Shown here: positions 42,881 to 50,295 of the stretch, one piece after another
How positions within the stretch are numbered: the stretch's first letter is position 1
How the letters are laid out: every line of letters begins with the position of its first letter
From: Bacillota bacterium
Lineage (GTDB): Bacteria > Bacillota > Clostridia > Christensenellales > Aristaeellaceae
Length of the DNA: 64,000 nucleotides
Direction: 5' to 3'
NCBI GenBank assembly: GCA_023392515.1
Contig: JAEVYX010000073.1
Span: 1-64,000 of the forward strand
The notes under the pieces: model-generated
The model's input: the letters and a program-made list of their open reading frames with translations, nothing else
Databases searched by the model: none
Told to the model about the DNA's origin: nothing
Made by a program: the position numbers and the translations under genes

Positions 42881-43432
42881 GTGATCCATTCTAAGCGCTT
42901 TGCGCACCTGCGCGGATATGGCCGCGGCCGCTATGGCCTTTAAAAGATCCATGGGTAAAAAGGCCAGGAAGAAAGTCGAAACAAGCGTACCAAATGCCAT
43001 TGGCTTTGATAGATACAGCGTATACAGTAGGGATATGTAGGGTATGGCAAGAACATAGACTGCTAAAATGCCCAATACTGCGCTAATCAGAAGCGAAAAA
43101 CGCCTCCTCTTTAGCTTGCGGTATGCGGTTCCAGTCACAAAAGCAGAAAAAACAAAGCCAAGCAGATAGCCGAACTCCGCGGTTGCAATCGTCTGGAGAC
43201 CTCCGCCTCGGGAAAATACGGGAATCCCCAAAAGGCCGATGATTATGTAAGCGCCAACGGCTGCACTGCTGTAGGCAGGCGGAAGCAGGAGTCCGATAAC
43301 CAAAAGGAAGAAAACCTGGGTAGTAAACTGCACTGTTAACCCGGGTACGGGAAACTTTATAAAGCTTCCCACTGCCATCAGCGCAGTGGCCATTGCGGCC
43401 ATTGCTAATAGTTGTGTCTTGGATCGGTTCAC
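42878..43432 (-). CDS. bioY: Biotin transporter BioY (ECF S component)
   Basis: 184 residues, GTG start at 43432 with GGAGGG 7 nt upstream. Six hydrophobic segments and the family elements 'FPVPGLTVQFTTQVFFLLVIGLLL', 'VGAYIIIGLLGIPVFSRGGG' and 'ATAEFGYLLGF' identify BioY, the membrane substrate-binding subunit for biotin uptake, used with an energy-coupling-factor module elsewhere. A consensus promoter and BirA-like operator precede it, implying repression by biotin-charged BirA. The organism probably scavenges biotin. Confidence 0.95.
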   Translation of the reverse strand: MNRSKTQLLAMAAMATALMAVGSFIKFPVPGLTVQFTTQVFFLLVIGLLLPPAYSSAAVGAYIIIGLLGIPVFSRGGGLQTIATAEFGYLLGFVFSAFVTGTAYRKLKRRRFSLLISAVLGILAVYVLAIPYISLLYTLYLSKPMAFGTLVSTFFLAFLPMDLLKAIAAAAISAQVRKALRMDH

Positions 43433-43446
43433 TCAAATACCCTCCA

Positions 43447-43506
43447 GTAAACCAATATAAACAACTAGGTTTACGGAATTATAAAAGAGATTGCTTGAGT
43501 TGTCAA
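43447..43506 (-). promoter_or_regulatory. bioY promoter with BirA-type operator
   Basis: On the minus strand TTGACA (43501-43506), 17 bp, TATAAT (43478-43483) is a perfect SigA consensus. GTAAACC (43447-43453), 14-bp spacer, GGTTTAC (43468-43474) is a perfect inverted repeat over the start site, in the form of a BirA operator. Confidence 0.8.
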
Positions 43507-43579
43507 GTACCGCGACTTCTGATTTTTGAGCGGTCCGCATATACTCAACAAAGATGTCTGATAAAGGGAGGGTTGAGAA

Positions 43580-43888
43580 ATGAAAGAGCAGCGCCAGGAG
43601 GGCGCCCAAATGAAAAATACAGATAACCGCCCCCACGGGGTTGCGCTGGACAATAGAAGCCATGCGGTATTAACGGGTGTCAGCGACGTGCTAAGCTTTC
43701 ATGAGGAAGAGGTAGTGCTGGATACCTCAGGTGGTGAAATGACGATCACCGGCAAGAATTTGCATATAGCAAAGTTGACATTGGAAGACGGGCATCTTAC
43801 CATGGACGGCCACATTGATGCCATCACCTACCAGGAAGGGACAAAAAGAAGAAAAAGCGGAAGCATGTTAACCCGCATATTCAGGTAA
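43580..43888 (+). CDS. yabP: Sporulation protein YabP
   Basis: 102 residues; ATG 43580 has GGGAGG 7-8 nt upstream, and an internal ATG (43610) also has an AGGAGGG site. Signature YabP/YqfC core: 'RSHAVLTGVSDVLSFHEEEVVLDT' region, 'GGEMTITGKNLHIAKLTLEDG', 'GHIDAITYQ'. YabP is a mother-cell protein needed for spore cortex formation in Bacillus. It is followed by yabQ after 5 bp, then ftsB, the same order as in B. subtilis. Confidence 0.93.
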   Translation: MKEQRQEGAQMKNTDNRPHGVALDNRSHAVLTGVSDVLSFHEEEVVLDTSGGEMTITGKNLHIAKLTLEDGHLTMDGHIDAITYQEGTKRRKSGSMLTRIFR

Positions 43889-43893
43889 CGGCT

Positions 43894-44292
43894 ATGCGCC
43901 CATTTTTTGAAACCAACGATCAGAGCTGGGTTTTTTTAAGCATGGTTTACCTTGGACTTATTTTAGGATTGCTATATGATGTATTAGGTGTTTTCCGCAA
44001 ATCTGGAAAAAAAGTATGGATTATTGCGGCAGATATACTGTTCTTTTTGCTGGCTGCATTGGGTGCTTCTTTTGCATTGATTCAATCAGGGCAAGAAAAT
44101 ATCAGAATCTATGCGCTCTTGGGCTTGATTTGCGGTGCTATGATATATCTTCTGGGGTTGCATCGTCTATTCGCCGGACTTTTTTCATGGATTTGGAAAC
44201 GCATAGTAAGTCCTATAAGCGATGCAGTACAAAAGGTACAGGAAGGTGGGAAAAAAGGAAAAAAGCAGGCAGGAAAAGATAAACGGATATAG
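43894..44292 (+). CDS. yabQ: Spore cortex biosynthesis protein YabQ
   Basis: 132 residues with three to four membrane segments (about 14-32, 42-62, 70-90). The conserved 'GLILGLLYDVLGVFRK' motif lies near the N-terminus, with a basic Lys-rich C-terminal tail. YabQ is a mother-cell membrane protein required for the spore cortex. Identity rests on the motif and its position between yabP and ftsB. Confidence 0.9.
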   Translation: MRPFFETNDQSWVFLSMVYLGLILGLLYDVLGVFRKSGKKVWIIAADILFFLLAALGASFALIQSGQENIRIYALLGLICGAMIYLLGLHRLFAGLFSWIWKRIVSPISDAVQKVQEGGKKGKKQAGKDKRI

Positions 44293-44326
44293 AATACCTA
44301 AAAAAACGAAGCTTGGGGAGAATCGT

Positions 44327-44683
44327 ATGATTCAAAAGAAACCGAGGCGTATCCGATACCTGTCGGTTGTTGCAGTTTTGGCATTGATTTCTTTGACATA
44401 TGCAATCGGCAGCCAGCAAATCAACCAAACGGTAGATAAGATGGTTCAGGAAGAAAACCAAAACCGTGTGCGTCTCGCTGAAATACAGAAGGAGAAGCTG
44501 GCGCTTGAAACGGAGCTATCCATTTCGGGTACGGATGCTTATATCGAAAATCAAGCCAGAACCAAATACGGCTTTTTAAAACCCGGAGAAATCCGCTTTG
44601 TGATAACCAATCCAGAAGCTTTATATGGCGATGGTGAGGAATTACCCAAGGTCGAAATGGAACAGACATCCACGAATCAATAA
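44327..44683 (+). CDS. divIC: Septum formation initiator FtsB/DivIC
   Basis: 118 residues from ATG 44327 (TGGGGAG 5-6 nt upstream); the frame runs back into yabQ without a better start. One TM segment (about 13-33), a coiled coil about 38-75, and the conserved C-terminal 'DAYIENQARTKYGFLKPGEI'. It belongs to the division ring subcomplex with FtsL and DivIB. The context yabP-yabQ-divIC is classical for Bacillota. Confidence 0.93.
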   Translation: MIQKKPRRIRYLSVVAVLALISLTYAIGSQQINQTVDKMVQEENQNRVRLAEIQKEKLALETELSISGTDAYIENQARTKYGFLKPGEIRFVITNPEALYGDGEELPKVEMEQTSTNQ

Positions 44684-44710
44684 ATCAAGAGAAACAAAAG
44701 AAGGGGGCGG

Positions 44711-45613
44711 ATGCCTATGCGGACTGCTGTCATCGGCATCGGATCAAACTCCGTTCGCATGTTGGTGGCTGACGTGCAGGGAGGAAAGATGGACCGGGTA
44801 CTTCGCGATAGAGAAGGGACCCGGCTGTTTGGCGGGTTGGACAAGCATGGTAACCTGAGTCCGGAAAGCATGGAACAATCTCTCAAGGCCATACGTGTTA
44901 TGCATGAAAAAGCCGTGCAGCTACATGCCGATACATTCCATATATTTGCGACAAGCGCCGTTCGTGACGCCGGTAACCAACAGGAATTCAGCCGTCTTGT
45001 AAAGCAGGAAACAGGAGCGGAACTGGAAATCTGTACCGGTGAAAGTGAAGCAGCGCTTTCTTTTTTAGGTTCCACCTTTGGACAGCGTTCCGGCGTGATT
45101 GATATTGGTGGAGGTTCAACCGAGTATGTAATCGGCAAAGGGGTTAGTATCGATTGCGGTATAAGCCTGCAGATGGGCGCGGTTAGGCTGTACAGGCTGA
45201 TGTCGATTGCATCCAAAGCGGATGTAAAGCCGGTAGTAAACATGGCTTGTGAAATTCTTGAAAAGGGAATGAAGCCTCTTTTGGATATCGGCCTTCCCGA
45301 AGAGTGGGTGGGAGTCGGCGGAACGCTTACCGCCTTGGCTGCCATCTGTGCAGGTGTTCCCTGGACAGAAAAAACACAGCTGCATGGTTATTCATTGGAG
45401 CAAGATCAAGTATATAGCTGGCTTTACAAGCTGGCGGACATGCCCTTGGAAGAGCGGCTTAAGCTTCGTGGAATTCAGCCGCAGCGAGCCGATATTATCG
45501 TACATGGAATTGCAATTTTAGTCGCAAGTATGGAAATATTGCATATTTCGCGGATCACCGTATCTGAGTTTGGGAATCTGGATGGCTATATCAAACAGAA
45601 ATATCTCATATAA
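44711..45613 (+). CDS. ppx: Ppx/GppA phosphatase
   Basis: 300 residues. ATG 44711 follows AGGGGGCGG closely; the ATG at 44717 has better spacing and may be used. Actin-like ATPase-fold motifs: 'AVIGIGSNSVRMLVAD' (phosphate 1), 'FATSAVRDAGN', 'GVIDIGGGSTEYV' (phosphate 2). It lacks the C-terminal HD domain of long Ppx proteins. It hydrolyses polyphosphate and/or pppGpp. It sits downstream of ftsB on the same strand, 27 bp away. Confidence 0.92.
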   Translation: MPMRTAVIGIGSNSVRMLVADVQGGKMDRVLRDREGTRLFGGLDKHGNLSPESMEQSLKAIRVMHEKAVQLHADTFHIFATSAVRDAGNQQEFSRLVKQETGAELEICTGESEAALSFLGSTFGQRSGVIDIGGGSTEYVIGKGVSIDCGISLQMGAVRLYRLMSIASKADVKPVVNMACEILEKGMKPLLDIGLPEEWVGVGGTLTALAAICAGVPWTEKTQLHGYSLEQDQVYSWLYKLADMPLEERLKLRGIQPQRADIIVHGIAILVASMEILHISRITVSEFGNLDGYIKQKYLI

Positions 45614-45669
45614 TTTTCTAGAAGTGACGTAATTTGATAAATATCCCTCACATTTTATCGAACTCTTGC

Positions 45670-45698
45670 TTGCTGTTTGTTTGTAAGTTTAGTATAAT
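45670..45698 (+). promoter_or_regulatory. Promoter of the parvulin lipoprotein gene
   Basis: TTGCTG (45670-45675), 17 bp, TATAAT (45693-45698), 45 bp before the ATG. Confidence 0.7.
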
Positions 45699-45743
45699 AG
45701 CTAAAGTGACCTGAATTCCGCACATAGAATAGGAGAGACTTTC

Positions 45744-47093
45744 ATGCGCAAAAGGGCGTTATTGGCCTGCCTTGTGGCTATGGTGATGGTGCTTTCAAGC
45801 TGTGCTCTGGTGGAAAAGGACTTGGCGGTGGACAATGCCAGTGTCATTATTGAATTGGGCGACAAAACTGTAACAAAGGCGCAGGTCAGTTCCATGTTGG
45901 AATATCAGTTGTATTATCAATCAGTGATGTACAGCATGTATGGCATGTCCTATGATACGACAGATAAGCAGATTCGGGCAAGTGCTCTGGAAAGCGTTCT
46001 TCAATATATGACTGAAAATTTGGTGAAAGAAGCCAAGGCTGAAGCGCTAGGCTTTAACGTCATTACCGAAGAAGAAGATAAAGCAATTAAAGAGACAGCT
46101 CAGAAAGATTTCGATTCTGCCAAAGAGTCTGTCAAGACGAGTGAATTTGCCGAGTCGACCCTGGAAGGGGAAGAGCTGGATAAGGCGATTGTAGCCAGAA
46201 TGGCTGAGGTTGGCCAAACGTATGAGGCTTACTATGAAAGTGCCAAATCGGAAGCCATTATGGAAAAACTTCGTCAAAGTGTGATTGCCGATGTGTCTGT
46301 TTCCGATGATGAAATCAAAACGGAATATGATAGTCGCGTTGCAAGTGCGAAAACCTCTTACGAAAGTAATCTTTCTTCTTACGGCAGCTCAGTAAACAGC
46401 AATGGCACCGTGTATTACGCGCCCGCGGGATATCGTTATGTAAAGCATATTCTTCGCGGCTTTACCGAAGAAAGCAAGACGGCTATTTCCGATCTGAATA
46501 GCAAGATCACAGGAAAAACATCTGAAATCACCAGCGTTGACACCTCTATTGCAGGCTTGGGAGCGGACGTAGCAGCGGACAACCCCGATTTGGTGTCCTT
46601 TAATGCTCAGAAAGCAACGCTGGAGAAGGAAAAGGCTGACTTGGAGGCTCAACTTGCGCAGGCAAAAGAAAAGGCTTATGCTGAACTGATGCCTACCGTT
46701 GAAGAAATTCAGGGCAAATTGACCGCGGGCGAGGATTTCTCCGCTCTGATGGAACAATACGGAGAGGACCCCGGCATGGAAGTTTCCCCGCAAAAAGAGA
46801 ATGGCTATGCCATCTGCGAAGGGTTTTCGTCTTTTGATCCCGCCTTTACACAAGCAGCCATGGCTCTTGAAAAATTGGGAGACGTCACCGCTCCTGTACA
46901 GGGTGAAAATGGCATCCACATCATTCAATATGCTGCGGATATCCCCGAAGGGCCTGTTGCGTTGGAAACAGTGAAAGACACAATTTCCTCCGAACTCCTT
47001 ACAAACAAACAGGATGAGACTTTTACTGCACAGGTTACAGCTTGGGTTGCTGAATCTGGCGTGAAGGTTCATAAGGAACTTTTAGACGAATAA
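45744..47093 (+). CDS. PrsA/SurA-like peptidyl-prolyl isomerase lipoprotein with inserted coiled coil
   Basis: 449 residues, ATG with AGGAGA upstream. Lipobox 'VLSSC' (Cys about 20). A SurA_N-like chaperone part is followed by a parvulin domain that begins 'YRYVKHILRGF' near residue 230. It is interrupted by a ~70-residue Lys/Glu/Ala-rich coiled-coil hairpin (about 242-313) and resumes with 'EEIQGKLTAGEDFSALMEQYGED' through 'GENGIHIIQYA'. It is an extracellular membrane-attached foldase for secreted proteins. The insertion is unusual. Monocistronic, with its own promoter and terminator. Confidence 0.88.
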   Translation: MRKRALLACLVAMVMVLSSCALVEKDLAVDNASVIIELGDKTVTKAQVSSMLEYQLYYQSVMYSMYGMSYDTTDKQIRASALESVLQYMTENLVKEAKAEALGFNVITEEEDKAIKETAQKDFDSAKESVKTSEFAESTLEGEELDKAIVARMAEVGQTYEAYYESAKSEAIMEKLRQSVIADVSVSDDEIKTEYDSRVASAKTSYESNLSSYGSSVNSNGTVYYAPAGYRYVKHILRGFTEESKTAISDLNSKITGKTSEITSVDTSIAGLGADVAADNPDLVSFNAQKATLEKEKADLEAQLAQAKEKAYAELMPTVEEIQGKLTAGEDFSALMEQYGEDPGMEVSPQKENGYAICEGFSSFDPAFTQAAMALEKLGDVTAPVQGENGIHIIQYAADIPEGPVALETVKDTISSELLTNKQDETFTAQVTAWVAESGVKVHKELLDE

Positions 47094-47104
47094 CGTATGA
47101 GATA

Positions 47105-47137
47105 TGCAAAAAGCGCTCCAGCTCGGAGCGCTTTTTT
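47105..47137. terminator. Bidirectional terminator
   Basis: 9-bp stem AAGCGCTCC (47111-47119), 5-nt loop, GGAGCGCTT (47125-47133), followed by TTTT on plus. The minus strand also ends in a T-run. It lies between the parvulin gene and the convergent cotJ operon. Confidence 0.85.
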
Positions 47138-47178
47138 GCTGCATTTATATGGTGGTCAATTTACGAAAAGATAATGAT

Positions 47179-47769
47179 TCAATTATCCTTGGTATATGGA
47201 ACATCCTTTTCTGTATTTTTCTTAGCATCAACATCCTGCTCCGACTTTTGCCTAACCAGTAAAAGCACTTCCCAAAGACGTTTGATATGGACAAGCGCCC
47301 GCTGGTGCAAAAAGGCGATCAACCCCCGAACTTCTGCCTCTTCATTCAAAAGGAAAAGAGATTCATAGGCACGTACGGTATTCTGCGCCGTAGCCAAATC
47401 TGTATATAAACAGGCCAATGGATCATCCTCCGGAAAGGGAATGACTTGCGCAGGAGAATGCAGCCCTCCAAAGCCCTCCCATTGGGCATGCAATGCGAAG
47501 GCTTCCTTTTGTTCCTGGGTAAGGCAGCAGGTCATCTGGTATGCCGCAGCGCACAACATTTCTCCGTGGGACAACGTTTCAGTAGCCAAGTCTGTCAACA
47601 ATGTCTTTGCTTCCTGGATGGGCATGAGGGATCTTTGGGCCAGATACCGCATAGTTACAGCCCAAGGCCCATCCAAGCTTTTACAAAAACGCAGAATCAT
47701 CCGGGCGAGCCAAGGGTCGGAGGTGTGAAGATCCACAGGGTAGGGCAATTCTTTTACATAAATCCACAT
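47179..47769 (-). CDS. cotJC: Spore coat protein CotJC-like (degenerate manganese-catalase fold)
   Basis: 196 residues from ATG 47769; AGGAGG has 7-nt spacing to it, while upstream starts lie on top of that site. It begins 'MWIYVKELPYPV', the CotJC start, and keeps the helix order of the ferritin-like CotJC/Mn-catalase family. Metal ligands look largely lost: the 'ATEELAHLEM'-type helix is 'ATETLSHGEM' (Glu of ExxH is Thr65, His68 kept), the first-helix Glu region is 'GPWAVTM', and helix 3 'A-E-E-K' is 'ATAQNT'. The second His remains ('ALVHIKR'). The C-terminal ~25 residues are a charged tail. Probably structural in the spore coat rather than catalytic. Confidence 0.8.
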   Translation of the reverse strand: MWIYVKELPYPVDLHTSDPWLARMILRFCKSLDGPWAVTMRYLAQRSLMPIQEAKTLLTDLATETLSHGEMLCAAAYQMTCCLTQEQKEAFALHAQWEGFGGLHSPAQVIPFPEDDPLACLYTDLATAQNTVRAYESLFLLNEEAEVRGLIAFLHQRALVHIKRLWEVLLLVRQKSEQDVDAKKNTEKDVPYTKDN

Positions 47770-47771
47770 GT

Positions 47772-48158
47772 TCATCCCTCCTTTTGTGCCTTTAAGCAGC
47801 GCTTTTCCCAAGGCCAGGGGGAATCTATCCAGTTCCATTCAAGCGGGCAGGCATCCTGACGAACCCCATAAAGTGCGCAAGCCAGCGTAGCATAACCCTT
47901 GGGTGATTGCTCACAGAATTTATGGTACATGGCCAAAGCGTTACGATCCTTAGGGTGCGTGTCCAGATGCAGCCTCATTTCCCAAGCGGCAAAAGGAGCG
48001 GCGTATGGGCTTAGGTCATAATCTTTTATTTCATGCTTATTGTTTTTTCCTGGAATCGGATGATAAAAAGTCGGAAATAGAGTCCCGAGCGCCAATGCCT
48101 CATCGGGGGCAAACAAATTGTTTTCTCCCGGAATGCTTTCTCTTTGTTTCATGGGCAT
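47772..48158 (-). CDS. Fused CotJA-CotJB spore coat protein
   Basis: 128 residues, ATG 48158 with GAAGGG 4-5 nt upstream. Residues ~12-40 ('FAPDEALALGTLFPTFYHPI') match CotJA. Residues ~55-128 ('AAWEMRLHLDTHPKDRNALAMY' and 'WNWIDSPWPWE') match CotJB. Normally these are separate genes in a cotJA-cotJB-cotJC operon expressed in the mother cell. Here no stop separates them. The stop lies 2 bp before cotJC, so order and coupling are preserved. The CotJB half is needed for assembly in the Bacillus case. Confidence 0.82.
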   Translation of the reverse strand: MPMKQRESIPGENNLFAPDEALALGTLFPTFYHPIPGKNNKHEIKDYDLSPYAAPFAAWEMRLHLDTHPKDRNALAMYHKFCEQSPKGYATLACALYGVRQDACPLEWNWIDSPWPWEKRCLKAQKEG

Positions 48159-48206
48159 GCAACCCTTCGTGCTATTTTACATGCAGGCGGCTTATTGCCT
48201 GCATTT

Positions 48207-48215
48207 TATTGTATG
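48207..48215 (-). promoter_or_regulatory. Candidate SigE -10 element of the cotJ operon
   Basis: Minus strand CATACAATA, an exact match to the sporulation SigE -10 consensus, about 50 bp before the cotJAB start. The -35 is poor. An 8-9-bp inverted repeat (about 48182-48205) overlies the expected start site. Confidence 0.4.
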
Positions 48216-48232
48216 TGGTCTCTGAAGAAGGG

Positions 48233-48267
48233 GTGAAAAATAGCCCCTGCCCAAGACGGCAAGGGCT
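48233..48267 (-). terminator. Terminator of the sodium:solute symporter gene
   Basis: 10-bp stem (48242-48251 with 48258-48267, one G-U pair), tail ATTTTTC on the minus strand. Confidence 0.75.
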
Positions 48268-48295
48268 AAATAAAACGATATACAAAAGTTGGTTG

Positions 48296-49834
48296 TTAGA
48301 GACTTACACTTTTTTGAACAGGTTCATTTCCAAACACCCAGGCGATATGCTTTTCATCAAAAGCCTGCTTTTCCGTAAGCAAACTCATGACGGGAACAAT
48401 GATTAGCCCGGCAATCATGGCGCCAGCTCCACTGATGGGGGCTAAGGCAAAGTTGCCGCTCAATAGGGGTGGCAGCAATGAAATCAAAACGCCGCAAAGG
48501 ACACCGGCATAAACACCAGGCTTTGTTACACCCTTCCAAAGCAAGCCATATAAAAACGGCGCAAGGAAAGCTCCTGCAATGGTTCCCCAGGACAGGGACA
48601 TCAGGGACATGATGGGCGTTTTTTGCATCAAGAAATTCACGGTCAGAGAGAACGCAACAAAAGCAACACATAGTATTCGCATGATAAGTGTCATACCCTT
48701 GGAACTGATTTTCGGAAACAGGGACCCAACCAGGTCAATGGAAATTACTGAGGCCGAAGAAAGAACCAGAGCGGTCAATGTGGAAATGCTGGCGGACAAA
48801 AGCAAGACCACGAACAAACCCTGTAGAAACTCTGGAATATTAACGATGGTCTGGTCCACCAGCATGGTCGGCATAATGGTATCCTTTGCCATCTTTCCGG
48901 AATTCACAAGGGCAGCCAGTGTTTCTCCTGAATCACTGGTGATCTGGCTTAGAATGACGCGACCGAAGCTTCCGGCAAAATAGGCCCCGCCTGCAATGAT
49001 AATGGCAAACGAGGTAGATATGACCGTGGCGCGCTTGATAGCCGCTGTTTCCTTGATGGCAAAAAATTTGTGTATCATTTGCGGCATGCCGAGCACCCCA
49101 AGGGATGTCAGCACTACGTTAGCCGCAAGCCACAAGCCTTTTCCTTTAGGCGGAATCAATGAATTAAAGCCGGGGCCGCCAACGGCATCCTGACCCAGTT
49201 GGGATATACCTTTTGTCAGCCCGCCTGCGCCGCGGATGATGAAGTATACAATCAGGCCGATTCCAGCCAACATGATGATTCCCTGTATGAAATCGCTGAC
49301 TGCGGTTGCTTTATAGCCGCCAAGAAACAGATAGAGAGAAGACAGCATGGCGATACCAATGACGCACCAGGTATAATCAAAGCCCATGGTCAGTTGGAAC
49401 ATGTAGCCTAATCCCTTGTACACGGAAGCAGAGTAGGGCAGGAGAAATACAAAAATGATGAGAGAGGAAAGAATCTTCAGCGTCTTGGATTGATAACGCT
49501 TTTCAAAAAAACTTGGGATGGTAACAACAGAAAGCCTTTCACCCATTAGCCGTGTGGGTTTGGCCAACAGCGACCAGGCTAGAAAGCTTCCAATCAGGGC
49601 ATTGCCGATACCGCACCAGACAGCAGAAATTCCAACATCCCAACCGGTAGAACCTGCATAACCAACGATGATTACGGCAGAAAAATAGCTGGCCCCATAA
49701 GAGAGCGCACTCATCCATGGGCCAACATTTCTGCCCCCCAGCAAAAAATCGTTGAGGGATATGGATTTTTTTGCGGTAAAAAAGATGACCAGAACCATCA
49801 TCAGGGCATAGAGAACCAAAACAGCATATTTCAT
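48296..49834 (-). CDS. Sodium:solute symporter (SSS family, pantothenate permease-like)
   Basis: 512 residues from ATG 49834 (GGAAGGTGGA 7 nt upstream; longer upstream codons lack a ribosome site). About 13 membrane segments. SSS hallmarks include 'DFLLGGRNVGPWMSALSYGASYFSAV', with the 'GYAGSTGWDVG' loop and 'YLFLGGYKATAVSDFIQG' (the family's G-G-x-x-A-V-x-x-T/D region). Similarity in layout suggests PanF-like or a related carboxylate/solute carrier in the cytoplasmic membrane; the substrate is not certain. Single gene with its own promoter and terminator. Confidence 0.87.
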   Translation of the reverse strand: MKYAVLVLYALMMVLVIFFTAKKSISLNDFLLGGRNVGPWMSALSYGASYFSAVIIVGYAGSTGWDVGISAVWCGIGNALIGSFLAWSLLAKPTRLMGERLSVVTIPSFFEKRYQSKTLKILSSLIIFVFLLPYSASVYKGLGYMFQLTMGFDYTWCVIGIAMLSSLYLFLGGYKATAVSDFIQGIIMLAGIGLIVYFIIRGAGGLTKGISQLGQDAVGGPGFNSLIPPKGKGLWLAANVVLTSLGVLGMPQMIHKFFAIKETAAIKRATVISTSFAIIIAGGAYFAGSFGRVILSQITSDSGETLAALVNSGKMAKDTIMPTMLVDQTIVNIPEFLQGLFVVLLLSASISTLTALVLSSASVISIDLVGSLFPKISSKGMTLIMRILCVAFVAFSLTVNFLMQKTPIMSLMSLSWGTIAGAFLAPFLYGLLWKGVTKPGVYAGVLCGVLISLLPPLLSGNFALAPISGAGAMIAGLIIVPVMSLLTEKQAFDEKHIAWVFGNEPVQKSVSL

Positions 49835-49894
49835 TTTTGATTCCACCTTCCGTACTACTTGTCCCCGCACACTCAGGAGACTTCTACAAAATGT

Positions 49895-49922
49895 ATTATA
49901 CAGAAAATTGTTGATATTGCAA
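49895..49922 (-). promoter_or_regulatory. Promoter of the sodium:solute symporter gene
   Basis: Minus strand TTGCAA (49917-49922), 16 bp, TATAAT (49895-49900), about 60 bp before the ATG. Confidence 0.65.
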
Positions 49923-50007
49923 TGGGAAATTCCCGGCCTTGCATGAATTGTTTTTAAAAGCCATAGGCTTAATCAGCATCAGAAAACCGCTGGGGGGAGG
50001 ATGACGC

Positions 50008-50295
50008 ATGAAATGGCTGGAAAAGGCGGCTGATCGCAGCAGCATTCCTGAAGATGTCCTGACGGGATGGCCCAGGGCGGTTTTATATGGTCAAAAGAAA
50101 CTGATTATTGAACAGCATCACGGCATTATAACTTATCAGGCGGAATTGATTCGCTTTCAAACCGCTTGCGGTGTATTAACTGTAGAAGGCTTACAATTGG
50201 AAATCGCCCATTATGGACCAATGGATGCTATGGTTACCGGTCATATAGCTCGCCTCAGCTATGGCGTTGTGGAAAAGGAGGAGAAAAGGCGGTGA
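50008..50295 (+). CDS. yqfC: Sporulation protein YqfC
   Basis: 95 residues, ATG with GGGGGAGG upstream. YabP/YqfC fold: 'LTGWPRAVLYGQKKLIIEQHHGI', 'YQAELIRFQTACGVLTVEG', 'VTGHIARLSY'. It overlaps yqfD by 4 bp (GTGA). First gene of the conserved yqfC-yqfD-phoH-pgpH-ybeY-cdd-era block. The Bacillus homologue is a mother-cell sporulation protein. Confidence 0.9.
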   Translation: MKWLEKAADRSSIPEDVLTGWPRAVLYGQKKLIIEQHHGIITYQAELIRFQTACGVLTVEGLQLEIAHYGPMDAMVTGHIARLSYGVVEKEEKRR

